The notes: generated by a model from the letters alone, not told the origin. Shown: positions 1 through 7,176, counted from the first letter of the stretch. The stretch: 13,811 nt of DNA from JARICQ01 sp964428475 (GCA_964428475.1 CAYRYO010000045.1:1-13811), one strand, 5' to 3'. Numbers and translations: made by a program.

Positions 1-836
1 AACAACAAATCTTACAGGCTCAGATTATTTAATCTGGGCCTTGTTTTGCCACAGGCACTGGGAAAACTGTAACAGCAGTCTCTGATGCCAAAAATCTTGG
101 TCAAAGAACCCTCTTTATTGGACATACCAAGGAGCTTATTTCACAGGCAAGAAATACATTTCAAGATATATGGAAAGACAAACATTCAGGTATGTATGTG
201 GAGGAGGAAAAAGACAAGGATGCATATGTAGTTTGTGGAAGTGTGCAGAGTATATCTAGGAATTTAGATGAATTCAAAGAAGATGACTTTGGCTATATAA
301 TAATAGATGAAGCTCATCATGCAGCTGTAAATTCATATGAAAAGATATTATCTCATTTCAAACCTAAATTCACATTAGGTCTTACAGCTACTCCCGAAAG
401 GATGGACGGACAGGATTTACTTGAGGTATTTCAAAATGTTGGTCACAAACTAGATTTAGAAACAGCAGTCAAGATAGGAGAATTAGTTCCCATCCGGTGT
501 ATCAGAGTCAAGAAAAATGTAGATATTTCAGATGTACGGATAAATGGAATTAAATATAATTTTCAAGATTTAGAATCTAAATTATTTGTTCCTGAAAGAA
601 ATAAGGTGGTATTGGATACCTATATTAATTTTGTAAAAAATAAAAAGACCGTAATATTCTGTGCATCAGTAAAACATGCAAATGATATTGCCGATTCTTT
701 TAAAGCAAATGCAATCAAGGCAGAGGCAGTATCAGGCAGTATGGATAATAGAAAACGCAAGAAAATATTAAAGGATTATGAATATGGAGATGTAGATGTT
801 CTCTGTGCTTGTGACCTTCAGAGGGCAAGATAAGGG
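1..836 (+). pseudogene. SF2 (DEAD/DEAH-type) helicase remnant, both ends missing
   Basis: This is a piece of a superfamily 2 helicase of the type found in restriction and DNA-repair proteins. The frame shows a Walker A box, ATGTGKT, at about 48-68, then a DEAH box (IIDEAHH), motif III (GLTATPERMDG), and the beginning of the second RecA domain (KTVIFCASVKHA, then DVDVLCACDL). It cannot be a working gene. A TAA at 30-32 lies in frame a few codons before Walker A, and no ATG, GTG or TTG occurs in frame between that stop and the Met at 192. At the other end the frame leaves the family pattern after ACDL, ends with QRAR and a stop, and never reaches motifs V and VI. An off-frame GRTRTF near 856-873 might be a scrap of motif VI after a deletion, but this is weak. 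Where the gene began, left of the window, is unknown. Confidence 0.8.
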
Positions 837-900
837 CAAACCTAGAAATACCTATGGGAAGGACTAGGACTTTTAAATATTTCCTATTTTCCCAGCTAAT

Positions 901-926
901 AAAAAAGAGCCTAAAACTAAGGCTCT
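901..926 (-). terminator. Intrinsic terminator of the toxin-antitoxin operon
   Basis: On the minus strand a 7-bp stem (arms AGAGCCT and AGGCTCT, at 920-926 and 906-912) with a 7-nt loop is followed by TTTTTT and more A/T. It lies just past the stop codon of the RelE-like toxin. On the plus strand no T-run follows, so it acts mainly in the minus direction. Confidence 0.8.
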
Positions 927-936
927 AAAAATACAT

Positions 937-1203
937 CTATTTATATACCTTGCTTCTATGCTCTATATTAACCACTAATATTATTAATTTATCCCCTTGT
1001 ATATCTATTATGATTCTGTAATCCCCTACTCTATATCTAATACTACCCTCAAATTTGCCCTTTAATGTTTTTCCTTTTTCATAGGGATCACTTGTACCTT
1101 CTAGATTTTTGTCTATCCAGGACAACATATATAATTTATTATGATTATCTAATTTTTTTAGTTTTTTAAGTGCATCTCTTGAGTAAATAACCTTATAGGA
1201 CAT
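937..1203 (-). CDS. relE: RelE/ParE-family toxin of a type II toxin-antitoxin pair
   Basis: A small basic protein of 88 residues, the usual size for this family. It starts MSYKVIYSRDALKKLKKL and has the typical core strands RYRVGDYRIIIDIQ, then the family ending IEHRSKVYK, where the H/R/Y residues resemble those used by RelE toxins to cut mRNA in the ribosomal A site. ParE-like gyrase toxins share the fold, so the target is not settled by sequence alone. It is the second gene of a two-gene minus-strand operon: the antitoxin stop TAA and the toxin ATG are separated by one base, which suggests translational coupling. A purine-rich AGAGAGAAG upstream of the ATG inside the antitoxin gene can serve as ribosome binding site. 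A dedicated terminator follows. Confidence 0.85.
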   Translation of the reverse strand: MSYKVIYSRDALKKLKKLDNHNKLYMLSWIDKNLEGTSDPYEKGKTLKGKFEGSIRYRVGDYRIIIDIQGDKLIILVVNIEHRSKVYK

Positions 1204-1204
1204 C

Positions 1205-1441
1205 TTATAATTCTTCTCTCTTTATTCCTAATTCTTTTAAAACTTCCTCATGAGTATAGGTTTTACTGTCTTTTTCAAATGCTTTCATTCCTTCTTCATA
1301 CAGTTTTAAATGTATTTCATTTTCAATTATGTCATCAATACTATCTCTAATAACATCTGATATTGTCTTATTATTTGATTTAGCATAGTTTTCAAGTAGC
1401 CTTTTATCAACTTCATTTACTCTAACATTGATAACATCCAT
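1205..1441 (-). CDS. relB: RelB-like ribbon-helix-helix antitoxin
   Basis: A 78-residue acidic partner for the adjacent toxin. The N-terminus MDVINVRVNEVDKRLLENYA, then NNKTISDVIRDSI, fits a ribbon-helix-helix DNA-binding domain (a short strand followed by two helices). The C-terminal part (YEEGMKAFEKDSKTYTHEEV) is the charged, helical toxin-binding tail usual for these antitoxins. The start was chosen as the ATG at 1441. An upstream GTG at 1450 is open, but the AAGGAG ribosome binding site directly abuts that GTG, while it sits 8 nt from the ATG. The promoter carries a near-perfect palindrome, so the protein, alone or with the toxin, likely represses its own operon. Confidence 0.82.
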   Translation of the reverse strand: MDVINVRVNEVDKRLLENYAKSNNKTISDVIRDSIDDIIENEIHLKLYEEGMKAFEKDSKTYTHEEVLKELGIKREEL

Positions 1442-1454
1442 TTCAAACACTCCT

Positions 1455-1503
1455 TTGTATTACGATGTAATACAAGTATATATCTTTTTTAATCTTTTGT
1501 CAA
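1455..1503 (-). promoter_or_regulatory. Promoter and palindromic operator of the toxin-antitoxin operon
   Basis: Reading the minus strand, TTGACA (1503-1498), a 17-bp spacer and TATACT (1480-1475) form a near-consensus sigma-A promoter. Overlapping the -10 and covering the expected transcription start is a perfect 21-bp palindrome at 1455-1475: arms TTGTATTAC and GTAATACAA around GAT. Its position between the -10 and the antitoxin ribosome binding site is right for autorepression by a ribbon-helix-helix antitoxin. Confidence 0.85.
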
Positions 1504-1613
1504 TGAGATTCCCCACTGTATTTTTACAAAATTGATGAATAATTCCACTCCCTTTCCCTGCTATTTATAGTATAATTGAAATATACCAAATTTATATGTT
1601 AGGAGCGATTATT

Positions 1614-1961
1614 GTGATAGTATCTCATGAAAGCAATATTGAAATGAAGAAACTTGAGAGTCCAGAAGTTAAAGGGGCGTCAATGGCAGCCTTGATTTCA
1701 CCAAAAGAGGGCTGGGAAGGCTATGTAATGAGGGTCTTGGAATTAACTGAAGGTGGATATTCTCCAAAACACAGCCACCCATGGCCACATATAAACTATA
1801 TGATAGAGGGAGAAGGCCTATTGTTTTTAGATGGCGAAGAAAAAGAAGTTAGGGCAGGTTCTTATGCCTATATACCAGAAGATAAGATGCATCAATTTAA
1901 AAATGCAGGTAAGGGTGTATTCAAATTTATATGCATAGTGCCTGAAATAGGACATCAATAA
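1614..1961 (+). CDS. Single-domain cupin protein
   Basis: A 115-residue small beta-barrel protein of the cupin_2 type; the substrate cannot be named from sequence. Cupin motif 1 is visible as HSHPWPHINYMIEGEG, with H53, H55 and H59, and motif 2 as GSYAYIPEDKMHQFKN, with H93. Together these give four histidines for a metal site, so it may be a metal-dependent enzyme or a sensor/storage protein. The start was set at the GTG at 1614, because TTAGGAG at 1599-1605 lies 8 nt before it; the upstream ATG at 1596 overlaps that ribosome binding site. A TATAAT at 1571-1576 may be the -10 box, but no good -35 is visible. The gene stands alone, ending in its own terminator. Confidence 0.8.
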   Translation: MIVSHESNIEMKKLESPEVKGASMAALISPKEGWEGYVMRVLELTEGGYSPKHSHPWPHINYMIEGEGLLFLDGEEKEVRAGSYAYIPEDKMHQFKNAGKGVFKFICIVPEIGHQ

Positions 1962-1968
1962 TAAGATC

Positions 1969-2001
1969 AAGGAGGGGCTTAAACCATACCCCTCCTTTTT
2001 T
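1969..2001 (+). terminator. Intrinsic terminator after the cupin gene
   Basis: A 9-bp GC-rich stem (arms AAGGAGGGG and CCCCTCCTT) with an 11-nt loop runs into a T-tract. It begins 7 nt after the cupin stop codon. Confidence 0.9.
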
Positions 2002-2033
2002 CAGGACTGGGTGATGATTTTAGAAGGGGTGAT

Positions 2034-2789
2034 ATGGTGAAGAGAAAGATACTGAAAACGGTTGTTACAATGGATGATTTAAATGTAGAAGAATTGAAAA
2101 CTATGGATATAGGCGTAGAAATACAGGATTTTACAGAGTCTAACCTATCTATAGATAAAAAAACAGAAATTGTAAATTTTTATAAAAAAGAATTCAAGGA
2201 GCTTGATTGCATAAAAGCCCTTCATGGGCCATTTTTAGATTTAAAACCTGCTAGTCCTGACAAAGATATAAGGTCTTTGAGTTATAGAAAATATTTAGAT
2301 ACTATAAAAATAGCTAGACAATTAGATATGGACTATATAATATTTCACAGTCAGATAAATCCTTATTTAAAAGATCCAATGATAAAGGATTTAAATAATA
2401 GACAACATAGAGATGCCTGGATAAAACTATTAAAAGAAGCCTCAGATTGCAAAGCTACAATACTTATAGAAAATATATTTGAAGAAGAACCTGCTATGTT
2501 AAAAGAGTTAATAGAGACAATAAATCTGCCTAATATTAAAATTAACCTAGATATAGGCCATGCTAAATTGGGAAAGGCAAGCTTGGAAGAGTGGATAAGG
2601 GAATTAAAGGAATATATTGCCTATATGCATATTCATTCCAATGATGGACTATATGATATACATATTGGGCCAAGTCAAGAAGAGATAGATAGATTATATG
2701 ATTTGCTAGATAAATACAATATAAATCCAATATTATCCTTAGAATACAAGATAGGGAATTTAAAAGAGGAAATAGAAAAATATAGGTGA
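2034..2789 (+). CDS. Sugar-phosphate isomerase/epimerase family TIM-barrel protein (AP endonuclease 2 fold)
   Basis: A 251-residue protein of the xylose-isomerase-like TIM-barrel superfamily (COG1082), full length for the family. Likely metal ligands, one per strand end, are visible: H64 in LHGPF, H105 in IIFHSQ, E146 in LIENIF, D173 and H176 in NLDIGHA, H199/H201 in YMHIHSND, and E237 in LSLEY. Members isomerise sugars or repair abasic DNA, and sequence does not decide which. There is no visible membrane segment or signal peptide. An AAGGGG stretch 4 nt before the ATG is the likely ribosome binding site. No clear terminator follows, and the next transcription unit begins with its own promoter about 50 nt downstream. 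Its place beside the cobalamin riboswitch may be accidental. Confidence 0.75.
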   Translation: MVKRKILKTVVTMDDLNVEELKTMDIGVEIQDFTESNLSIDKKTEIVNFYKKEFKELDCIKALHGPFLDLKPASPDKDIRSLSYRKYLDTIKIARQLDMDYIIFHSQINPYLKDPMIKDLNNRQHRDAWIKLLKEASDCKATILIENIFEEEPAMLKELIETINLPNIKINLDIGHAKLGKASLEEWIRELKEYIAYMHIHSNDGLYDIHIGPSQEEIDRLYDLLDKYNINPILSLEYKIGNLKEEIEKYR

Positions 2790-2836
2790 AGTCTAGCAAC
2801 TAGAGAAATAAACTAAATTCACAAGGCAAGGTTAGT

Positions 2837-2879
2837 TTGACAATATATTGACACTATTCTTTAAATGGTATAAGATAAT
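2837..2879 (+). promoter_or_regulatory. Likely promoter of the cobalamin-riboswitch operon
   Basis: Two TTGACA boxes occur in a row, at 2837-2842 and 2848-2853. A TATAAG/TAAGATAAT stretch at 2869-2879 offers -10 candidates at spacings of 15 to 20 nt from the second box. Transcription would start just before the riboswitch aptamer. The exact -10 is uncertain. Confidence 0.6.
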
Positions 2880-2894
2880 ATTACAATTAAATAC

Positions 2895-3080
2895 AAGCAT
2901 TATTTTATCTCTTTGAGATATTAGGGAAATTGGTGAAAAACCGATACAGCCCCCGCTACTGTGAACATGGACGAATCCTATTACAAGCCACTGGAGATTA
3001 TCTGGGAAGGCAGGACAAGGAAGAAGTGTGAGTCAGGATACCTAATTAATGTTTAGAATGATTTTCGGTGGGAAAATTTT
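2895..3080 (+). promoter_or_regulatory. Cobalamin (B12) riboswitch aptamer
   Basis: The conserved blocks of the cobalamin aptamer appear in order: GGGAAATTGGTGAAAAACC, CAGCCCCCGCTACTGT, GCCACTGG, GGGAAGGC and the B12 box GAGTCAGGATACC. ATTAGG near 2930 can pair with CCTAAT at the end of the B12 box to close the core (P2). A hairpin at 3061-3077 (ATTTTC, loop GGTGG, GAAAAT) matches P13; its loop is complementary to CCACT at 2988-2992 in L5, the kissing-loop pair that couples ligand binding to expression. By family knowledge, bound cobalamin would switch the downstream transporter operon off. The 5' limit is approximate. Confidence 0.95.
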
Positions 3081-3136
3081 GTTGGTCAATAGCATTGTGT
3101 TTTTTATGTGTTAAAGAATATACAATATATGACAAT

Positions 3137-3166
3137 AAAACCCTTAAAGGGTTTTTATTTTTTGCT
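3137..3166 (+). terminator. First terminator hairpin downstream of the riboswitch
   Basis: A 7-bp stem (AAAACCC and GGGTTTT) with a 5-nt loop is followed by TATTTTTTTG. It sits 60 nt after P13 and is a natural expression platform for transcription attenuation. The 5' arm region ATAAAAC (3135-3141) can alternatively pair with GTTTTTTAT at 3099-3107, a possible antiterminator; that pairing is inference. Confidence 0.7.
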
Positions 3167-3188
3167 ATTACTTAAACATAATCGATTG

Positions 3189-3217
3189 AAAATCATACTA
3201 GTCTAGTATGATTTTTT
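3189..3217 (+). terminator. Second, longer terminator hairpin in the leader
   Basis: A 10-bp stem (AAAATCATAC and GTATGATTTT) with loop TAGTCTA leads directly into a T-tract. It lies about 90 nt before the permease gene. It may be the real riboswitch-controlled terminator, or a back-up to the first hairpin. Confidence 0.7.
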
Positions 3218-3307
3218 AATTGTATACGAATATTTTAACGATTATCTATTTGATTGTGGTAAAGGTAGTTTTAATTAAAAAAATAAATTGGAGAGGAGTT
3301 TTTATAA

Positions 3308-4351
3308 TTGGAGAGTAAAATGTTAGGGCGTGATATTTACAGTAGTATAACGCAAAGAAAAACAGTAATTATTTTAGCCTTATTAATGGGAATATGTATA
3401 AGTTTAATTATCAATATATTTGTAGGTAGTGCTGGACTTTCGCTTTTAGAGACCATCAATAGCATACTTAGGCGTTCAAATGTTACAAATCAGATTATAG
3501 TATGGCAATTTAGAATGCCAGTTGCATTATCAGCAATATTTATTGGTGCAGCTTTAGGAATTGGAGGATGTGAAATGCAGACTGTCTTAGGCAATCCAAT
3601 GGCGAGTCCATATACCTTAGGAATTTCGTCCGCGGCATCCTTTGGTGCAGCTTTAGCAATTGTAATGAAGTTCAGCATAATACCAGGATTAGGCAGTGTA
3701 TTTATTAGTTTAAATTCGTTTCTATTCACTTTAATCGCATCGGCAATAATATTTATATTTTCTAAAAGGTTCAATTCAGATAGGGGAATATTGATATTAT
3801 TTGGGATATCGCTTAATTTCTTATTTGGTTCATTGACAACATTGTTACAATATATTGCTAGTGAAAACGATCTTCAAACATTGGTCTTTTGGTCTTTTGG
3901 TAACTTAAATAAAATAAGTTGGGGTAAGCTAGGGGTAATTGTAGCAGTAACAATATTAATATTTATAAAATTTGCTAGCAATTCTTGGAGTCTTACAGCT
4001 ATGGCCTTAGGAGATACCAATGCTAAAAGCTTGGGGATAGATGTAAATAAAATGCGTAGAAATACTATAATATATGTTTCACTATTATCTGCTATAGCTG
4101 TTAGTTTTGCTGGAACGATTGGATTTATAGGATTAGTGGCTCCTCATATAGCAAGGCTCATTAGCGGAGAAGATCAAAGATATTTTCTTCCACTATCTGC
4201 ATTGACAGGTGCATTTATACTTTCACTTGCTTCAATACTCAGCAAAGTGCTTGTTCCTGGAACGATTTTACCCATTGGTTTGGTTACTTCGTTAATAGGT
4301 ATACCGTTTTTTACGTATTTAATCATAAAGAGGAAAGGAAGTTATATATGA
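3308..4351 (+). CDS. FecCD/BtuC-family ABC transporter permease (corrinoid/metallophore-type)
   Basis: The membrane subunit of an importer for large iron- or cobalt-containing ligands such as cobalamin, haem or siderophores. It is very hydrophobic with many predicted membrane segments, at 347 residues in the normal range, and shows family signatures: WQFRMPVALSAIFIGAALGIGG near the N-terminus, NPMASPYTLGISS, and GFIGLVAPHIARL, the loop that contacts the ATPase. The start is a TTG at 3308, 9 nt after the AGAGGAG at 3292-3298; an ATG at 3320 with a weaker GGAG is an alternative. It is the first gene after a cobalamin riboswitch, so cobalamin or a related corrinoid is the most likely substrate. 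Its stop overlaps the ATPase start by ATGA. Confidence 0.9.
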   Translation: MESKMLGRDIYSSITQRKTVIILALLMGICISLIINIFVGSAGLSLLETINSILRRSNVTNQIIVWQFRMPVALSAIFIGAALGIGGCEMQTVLGNPMASPYTLGISSAASFGAALAIVMKFSIIPGLGSVFISLNSFLFTLIASAIIFIFSKRFNSDRGILILFGISLNFLFGSLTTLLQYIASENDLQTLVFWSFGNLNKISWGKLGVIVAVTILIFIKFASNSWSLTAMALGDTNAKSLGIDVNKMRRNTIIYVSLLSAIAVSFAGTIGFIGLVAPHIARLISGEDQRYFLPLSALTGAFILSLASILSKVLVPGTILPIGLVTSLIGIPFFTYLIIKRKGSYI

Positions 4352-5133
4352 TTAGTATTAATTCACTTACCTTTGGATATGGCGATACCAAGGTATTAGA
4401 TAATCTATCTATTAATTTTAAAAAAAAGCTAAATGTAGTAATAGGACCCAATGCCGCAGGGAAATCTACATTGCTAAAATGCATATTTGGGATATTAAAT
4501 CCCAAAGGGGATGTATTTTGGCAAGGAAATAATATCTCTAAGATGTCAAAAGAGGAAAAAATGGCACTCATGGTTTATTTGCCCCAACAAGATATGGGAG
4601 ATACTATGTTAACTGTATTTGAGACTATACTACTTGGAAGGATATCTTCCCTATCGTGGATAGTAAAAGATGAGGATTTAGAAAGGGTATATCTAACATT
4701 AAAATGTTTGGGAATTGAGGACTTAGCAAAAAAATATGTATCTGAGCTTTCAGGTGGGCAAAAAAAACTTGTTGCAATAGCACAGACATTGGTAAGAAAT
4801 CCAAGGATGATTTTAATGGATGAACCGACAAATAGTTTAGATATGAAGAAACAATTGGAATTATTTGAAATAATTACCCAAATAATTGAGTACAGGGACA
4901 TTGAGTTTCTAATTGTATTGCATGATCTTAATTTAGCATGCCGTTATGCAGAACAATTGACAATTTTAGATAGTAATGGTAGGCAGTATGCTAGTGGGAA
5001 CCCAAAAGATATAGTAACAGAACAAATGATTGAAAAAGTATATGGTGTCAATGCAAGGGTAATGCAAAATGATAAAGGAGTACCAGTTATATCTCCTATA
5101 TCATCTATAGACAAGATAAATGTATTTAATTGA
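4348..5133 (+). CDS. ABC transporter ATP-binding protein, BtuD/FepC type
   Basis: The ATPase that powers the adjacent permease, on the inner face of the membrane. All motifs are present: Walker A GPNAAGKST (33-41), Q-loop LPQQ (78-81), signature LSGGQ (134-138), Walker B MILMDEP (D158, E159) and the switch histidine H192 in VLHDLN. At 261 residues it is normal length for iron-complex and B12 importers. Translation is coupled to the permease through an ATGA overlap, with AGGAAAGGAAG as ribosome binding site. The following methyltransferase begins 14 nt past its stop, and the last bases of the stop form part of that gene's ribosome binding site. Confidence 0.93.
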   Translation: MISINSLTFGYGDTKVLDNLSINFKKKLNVVIGPNAAGKSTLLKCIFGILNPKGDVFWQGNNISKMSKEEKMALMVYLPQQDMGDTMLTVFETILLGRISSLSWIVKDEDLERVYLTLKCLGIEDLAKKYVSELSGGQKKLVAIAQTLVRNPRMILMDEPTNSLDMKKQLELFEIITQIIEYRDIEFLIVLHDLNLACRYAEQLTILDSNGRQYASGNPKDIVTEQMIEKVYGVNARVMQNDKGVPVISPISSIDKINVFN

Positions 5134-5147
5134 GGAGGAAAATGATT

Positions 5148-5897
5148 ATGGTTAATATTTATTTGATTGCAGGAGGCCCTGGGGATCCAGAGCTAATAAC
5201 ATTAAAAGGTCAAAGACTAATAGACAGTGCAGATTTTATATTTACTAGTTATAAATTTTTACCAAAGGAGATGTTTGGCAATGTAAAATCAGAATGCAAG
5301 ATTTACGATACCTTTGAACACAATTATGAAGAAAAAATGGATATAATAAAAAGTGCAGTTAATCTCAATAAAAAGCTTGTATTTGTCAATATGGGCGATC
5401 CATGTCTATATGGGATGGTAGGAGGAATTATAGATAGATTAGAAAAACTAGACATAGAATATGAAATAGTACCAGGTGTTAGCGCATTTAATGCAGCCTC
5501 TTCAATCATCAAAAGAGGCATGACGGGATTAGGAATTTCTAATACTGCAATATGCACTACTTATAAGGATAAGGACAATTCAACAGAGTATTTAGAAGAA
5601 ATAGCTTCATTAAAAGCAAGTGTTGCACTATTTATGTCAGTTGATAAGATTGCAAGGGTTTGTAAAGTTTTTAGAAAACACTATCCTGATGATACGCCAG
5701 TAGTAGTAGTTTCCAAAGCAACTTGGAAAGAGCAAAAAATAGCAAGGGGAAATTTAAAAAATATAGAAAATAAATTAAAAAAGAACAATATAGAAGATGG
5801 ATTAATTTTAATCGGTGATTTTATTGATAAGGAATATGACTATGAACTTGAGAGAAAATTTATGGAGAGAAAAAGAATGGAGGCAAATAAAAAATGA
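5148..5897 (+). CDS. CbiF/CobM-like tetrapyrrole methyltransferase, divergent
   Basis: A 249-residue SAM-dependent methyltransferase of the tetrapyrrole methylase family, closest in pattern to cobalt-precorrin-4 C11-methyltransferase. SAM-binding features are kept: GGPGDPELITLKG (9-21), MGDPCLYG (82-89) and IVPGVSA (107-113); TPVVVVSKATWKEQKIARG (183-201) is a clear CbiF/CobM-type C-terminal signature. Two stretches that I recall as conserved in cobalamin-pathway CbiF are not recognisable: the AGMHLEE segment (here TFEHNYEE) and the TRAEGRTPVP loop (here CTTYKDKDNSTEY). The substrate may therefore differ. The start is the ATG at 5148, 9 nt from AGGAGG at 5133-5138; an ATG at 5142 is only 3 nt from it. 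It lies between the ATPase and the binding protein, overlapping the latter by ATGA. No other cobalamin-synthesis gene is present here. Confidence 0.8.
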   Translation: MVNIYLIAGGPGDPELITLKGQRLIDSADFIFTSYKFLPKEMFGNVKSECKIYDTFEHNYEEKMDIIKSAVNLNKKLVFVNMGDPCLYGMVGGIIDRLEKLDIEYEIVPGVSAFNAASSIIKRGMTGLGISNTAICTTYKDKDNSTEYLEEIASLKASVALFMSVDKIARVCKVFRKHYPDDTPVVVVSKATWKEQKIARGNLKNIENKLKKNNIEDGLILIGDFIDKEYDYELERKFMERKRMEANKK

Positions 5898-7030
5898 AGA
5901 AATCTATATTAATATTACTTATAGCATCATTATTGATAATTAGTGTAGGCTGCAATAATACAGGTGTTGAAACAAATAAGCTTAGCAATGAAAACAAAGA
6001 AATACAAATAGAGGAAGATGCTAAAATTCAAATCACTGATATGGCTGGTAGAGAAGTTGAAATAGAAGGTGAAATTGAGAAAATCATTGTCAATCAATGG
6101 GATTTAGCAGAAGTAATTTCAATGGTAGTTGGTGAAGATATTGCAGATATGTTGCTTGCAGTTGGAGGTTCAGGTAGTGCAGAAGGATTTCAAAAAGTTT
6201 ATGGATATAAATATCCACAGCTCCAAAATATGGAAATAATAGGTGGTGGTGGTTCTAATCCATATGATAAGGAAAGAATTTTAGCAATAAATCCAGATGT
6301 CTTTATTGTTAATTCAAGAGGATCTTTCTTAGAGGAAAATATGAAAGACATTAATGACTTAGAAAAAGCTGGAGTAGCTGTTGTAGTTGTAACAATGGGT
6401 GAAGACCCTATCAAATCACCTCAAGAAGCTATAGAATTAATAGGAGAATTATTTAGAGAAGAAAGCAAGGCAAAAGAGGTAAATGATTTTATAAACAAAC
6501 AATTTGAATTAGTTAAAGGTAAAAACCTAGATCAAATAAAGGATAAGCCAACTGTATATTATGAACATGGACGCGGTGATGAAACAGAATACGGAAACAC
6601 TCTGACAGAAGGCGGATGGGCAACTATAATGGATTATGCAGGTGGGGATAATATTGCCAAGGGGAGTACTGGAAATAGCAAGATGATAGATCCAGAATAC
6701 TTAATTTCAACAGATCCAGATTTTATTTTTGTATCTACAGGTCTAGGTTATCGTGAGCAAGCATTTGAAAGGGCTGCATCTGTTATTGATAGTTATACAA
6801 GAAGAAGAGGTTGGGATAATTTAAAAGCAGTAAATAACAAAAACATTATGGCGCTTTTTCACGACCATGCAAGGGGACCCTTTGCCTTTTATCCAACCCT
6901 ATACTTAGCAAAAAATTTCTACCCAGAAGAATTTAAAGACATAGATCCAGATCAAATATTAAGGGAATTTTATGGTGAGTTTTTATTAGTAGATTATGAT
7001 GATGGAGGTTGGTCTTATCAAATTGATTAA
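5894..7030 (+). CDS. Lipoprotein solute-binding protein of the corrinoid/metallophore ABC importer
   Basis: The extracellular ligand catcher of the transporter, a 378-residue protein of the BtuF/FhuD-type periplasmic-binding family (PF01497). The N-terminus MKKSILILLIASLLIISVGC is a lipoprotein signal with Cys20 as the lipid-anchored residue; position -3 is Ser rather than the usual Leu, a mild variant. An Asn/Glu/Lys-rich linker leads to the first lobe (ITDMAGREVEI, the usual family opening), then ILAINPDVFIV, a long helix linking the lobes, and the second lobe (DPDFIFVS, LKAVNNKNI). It is the last gene of the operon, after an ATGA overlap with the methyltransferase, and is followed by a terminator. 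Ligand is inferred from the riboswitch as a corrinoid; haem or another tetrapyrrole is possible. Confidence 0.88.
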   Translation: MKKSILILLIASLLIISVGCNNTGVETNKLSNENKEIQIEEDAKIQITDMAGREVEIEGEIEKIIVNQWDLAEVISMVVGEDIADMLLAVGGSGSAEGFQKVYGYKYPQLQNMEIIGGGGSNPYDKERILAINPDVFIVNSRGSFLEENMKDINDLEKAGVAVVVVTMGEDPIKSPQEAIELIGELFREESKAKEVNDFINKQFELVKGKNLDQIKDKPTVYYEHGRGDETEYGNTLTEGGWATIMDYAGGDNIAKGSTGNSKMIDPEYLISTDPDFIFVSTGLGYREQAFERAASVIDSYTRRRGWDNLKAVNNKNIMALFHDHARGPFAFYPTLYLAKNFYPEEFKDIDPDQILREFYGEFLLVDYDDGGWSYQID

Positions 7031-7067
7031 CACGACTAGTCGCAAATGAATTGGGTACTAGATACCA

Positions 7068-7107
7068 AGATACACCACAGCTAGCAATACTCGTGGTGTA
7101 TCTTTTT
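7068..7107 (+). terminator. Intrinsic terminator of the riboswitch-controlled transporter operon
   Basis: An 11-bp stem (AGATACACCAC and GTGGTGTATCT) with a 14-nt loop ends in a T-tract, 37 nt after the binding-protein stop. Confidence 0.92.
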
Positions 7108-7128
7108 ATGGCATTTACCCCAATAACT

Positions 7129-7137
7129 TGGTATAAT
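7129..7137 (+). promoter_or_regulatory. Extended -10 promoter of the caspase-like gene
   Basis: TGGTATAAT is an extended -10 element (TG, one base, then TATAAT). No good -35 lies 17 bp upstream, which is common when the extended -10 is present. It sits about 40 bp before the start codon and just after the previous operon's terminator. Confidence 0.6.
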
Positions 7138-7176
7138 ATAAATCATATATAAAATTTGAAAATACGGGGTGATTCT

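Noticed and set aside
834..895. Possible helicase motif VI (GRTRTF) after the frame break
   Set aside because: The match is short, in another frame and without neighbouring family sequence, so it was not counted as part of the gene.
2563..2799. 78-residue minus-strand open frame
   Set aside because: It is antisense to the C-terminal part of the TIM-barrel protein, with low-complexity hydrophobic sequence and no start signal.
3490..3774. 94-residue minus-strand open frame in the permease gene
   Set aside because: It is antisense to a well-conserved FecCD permease region and has no recognisable domain.
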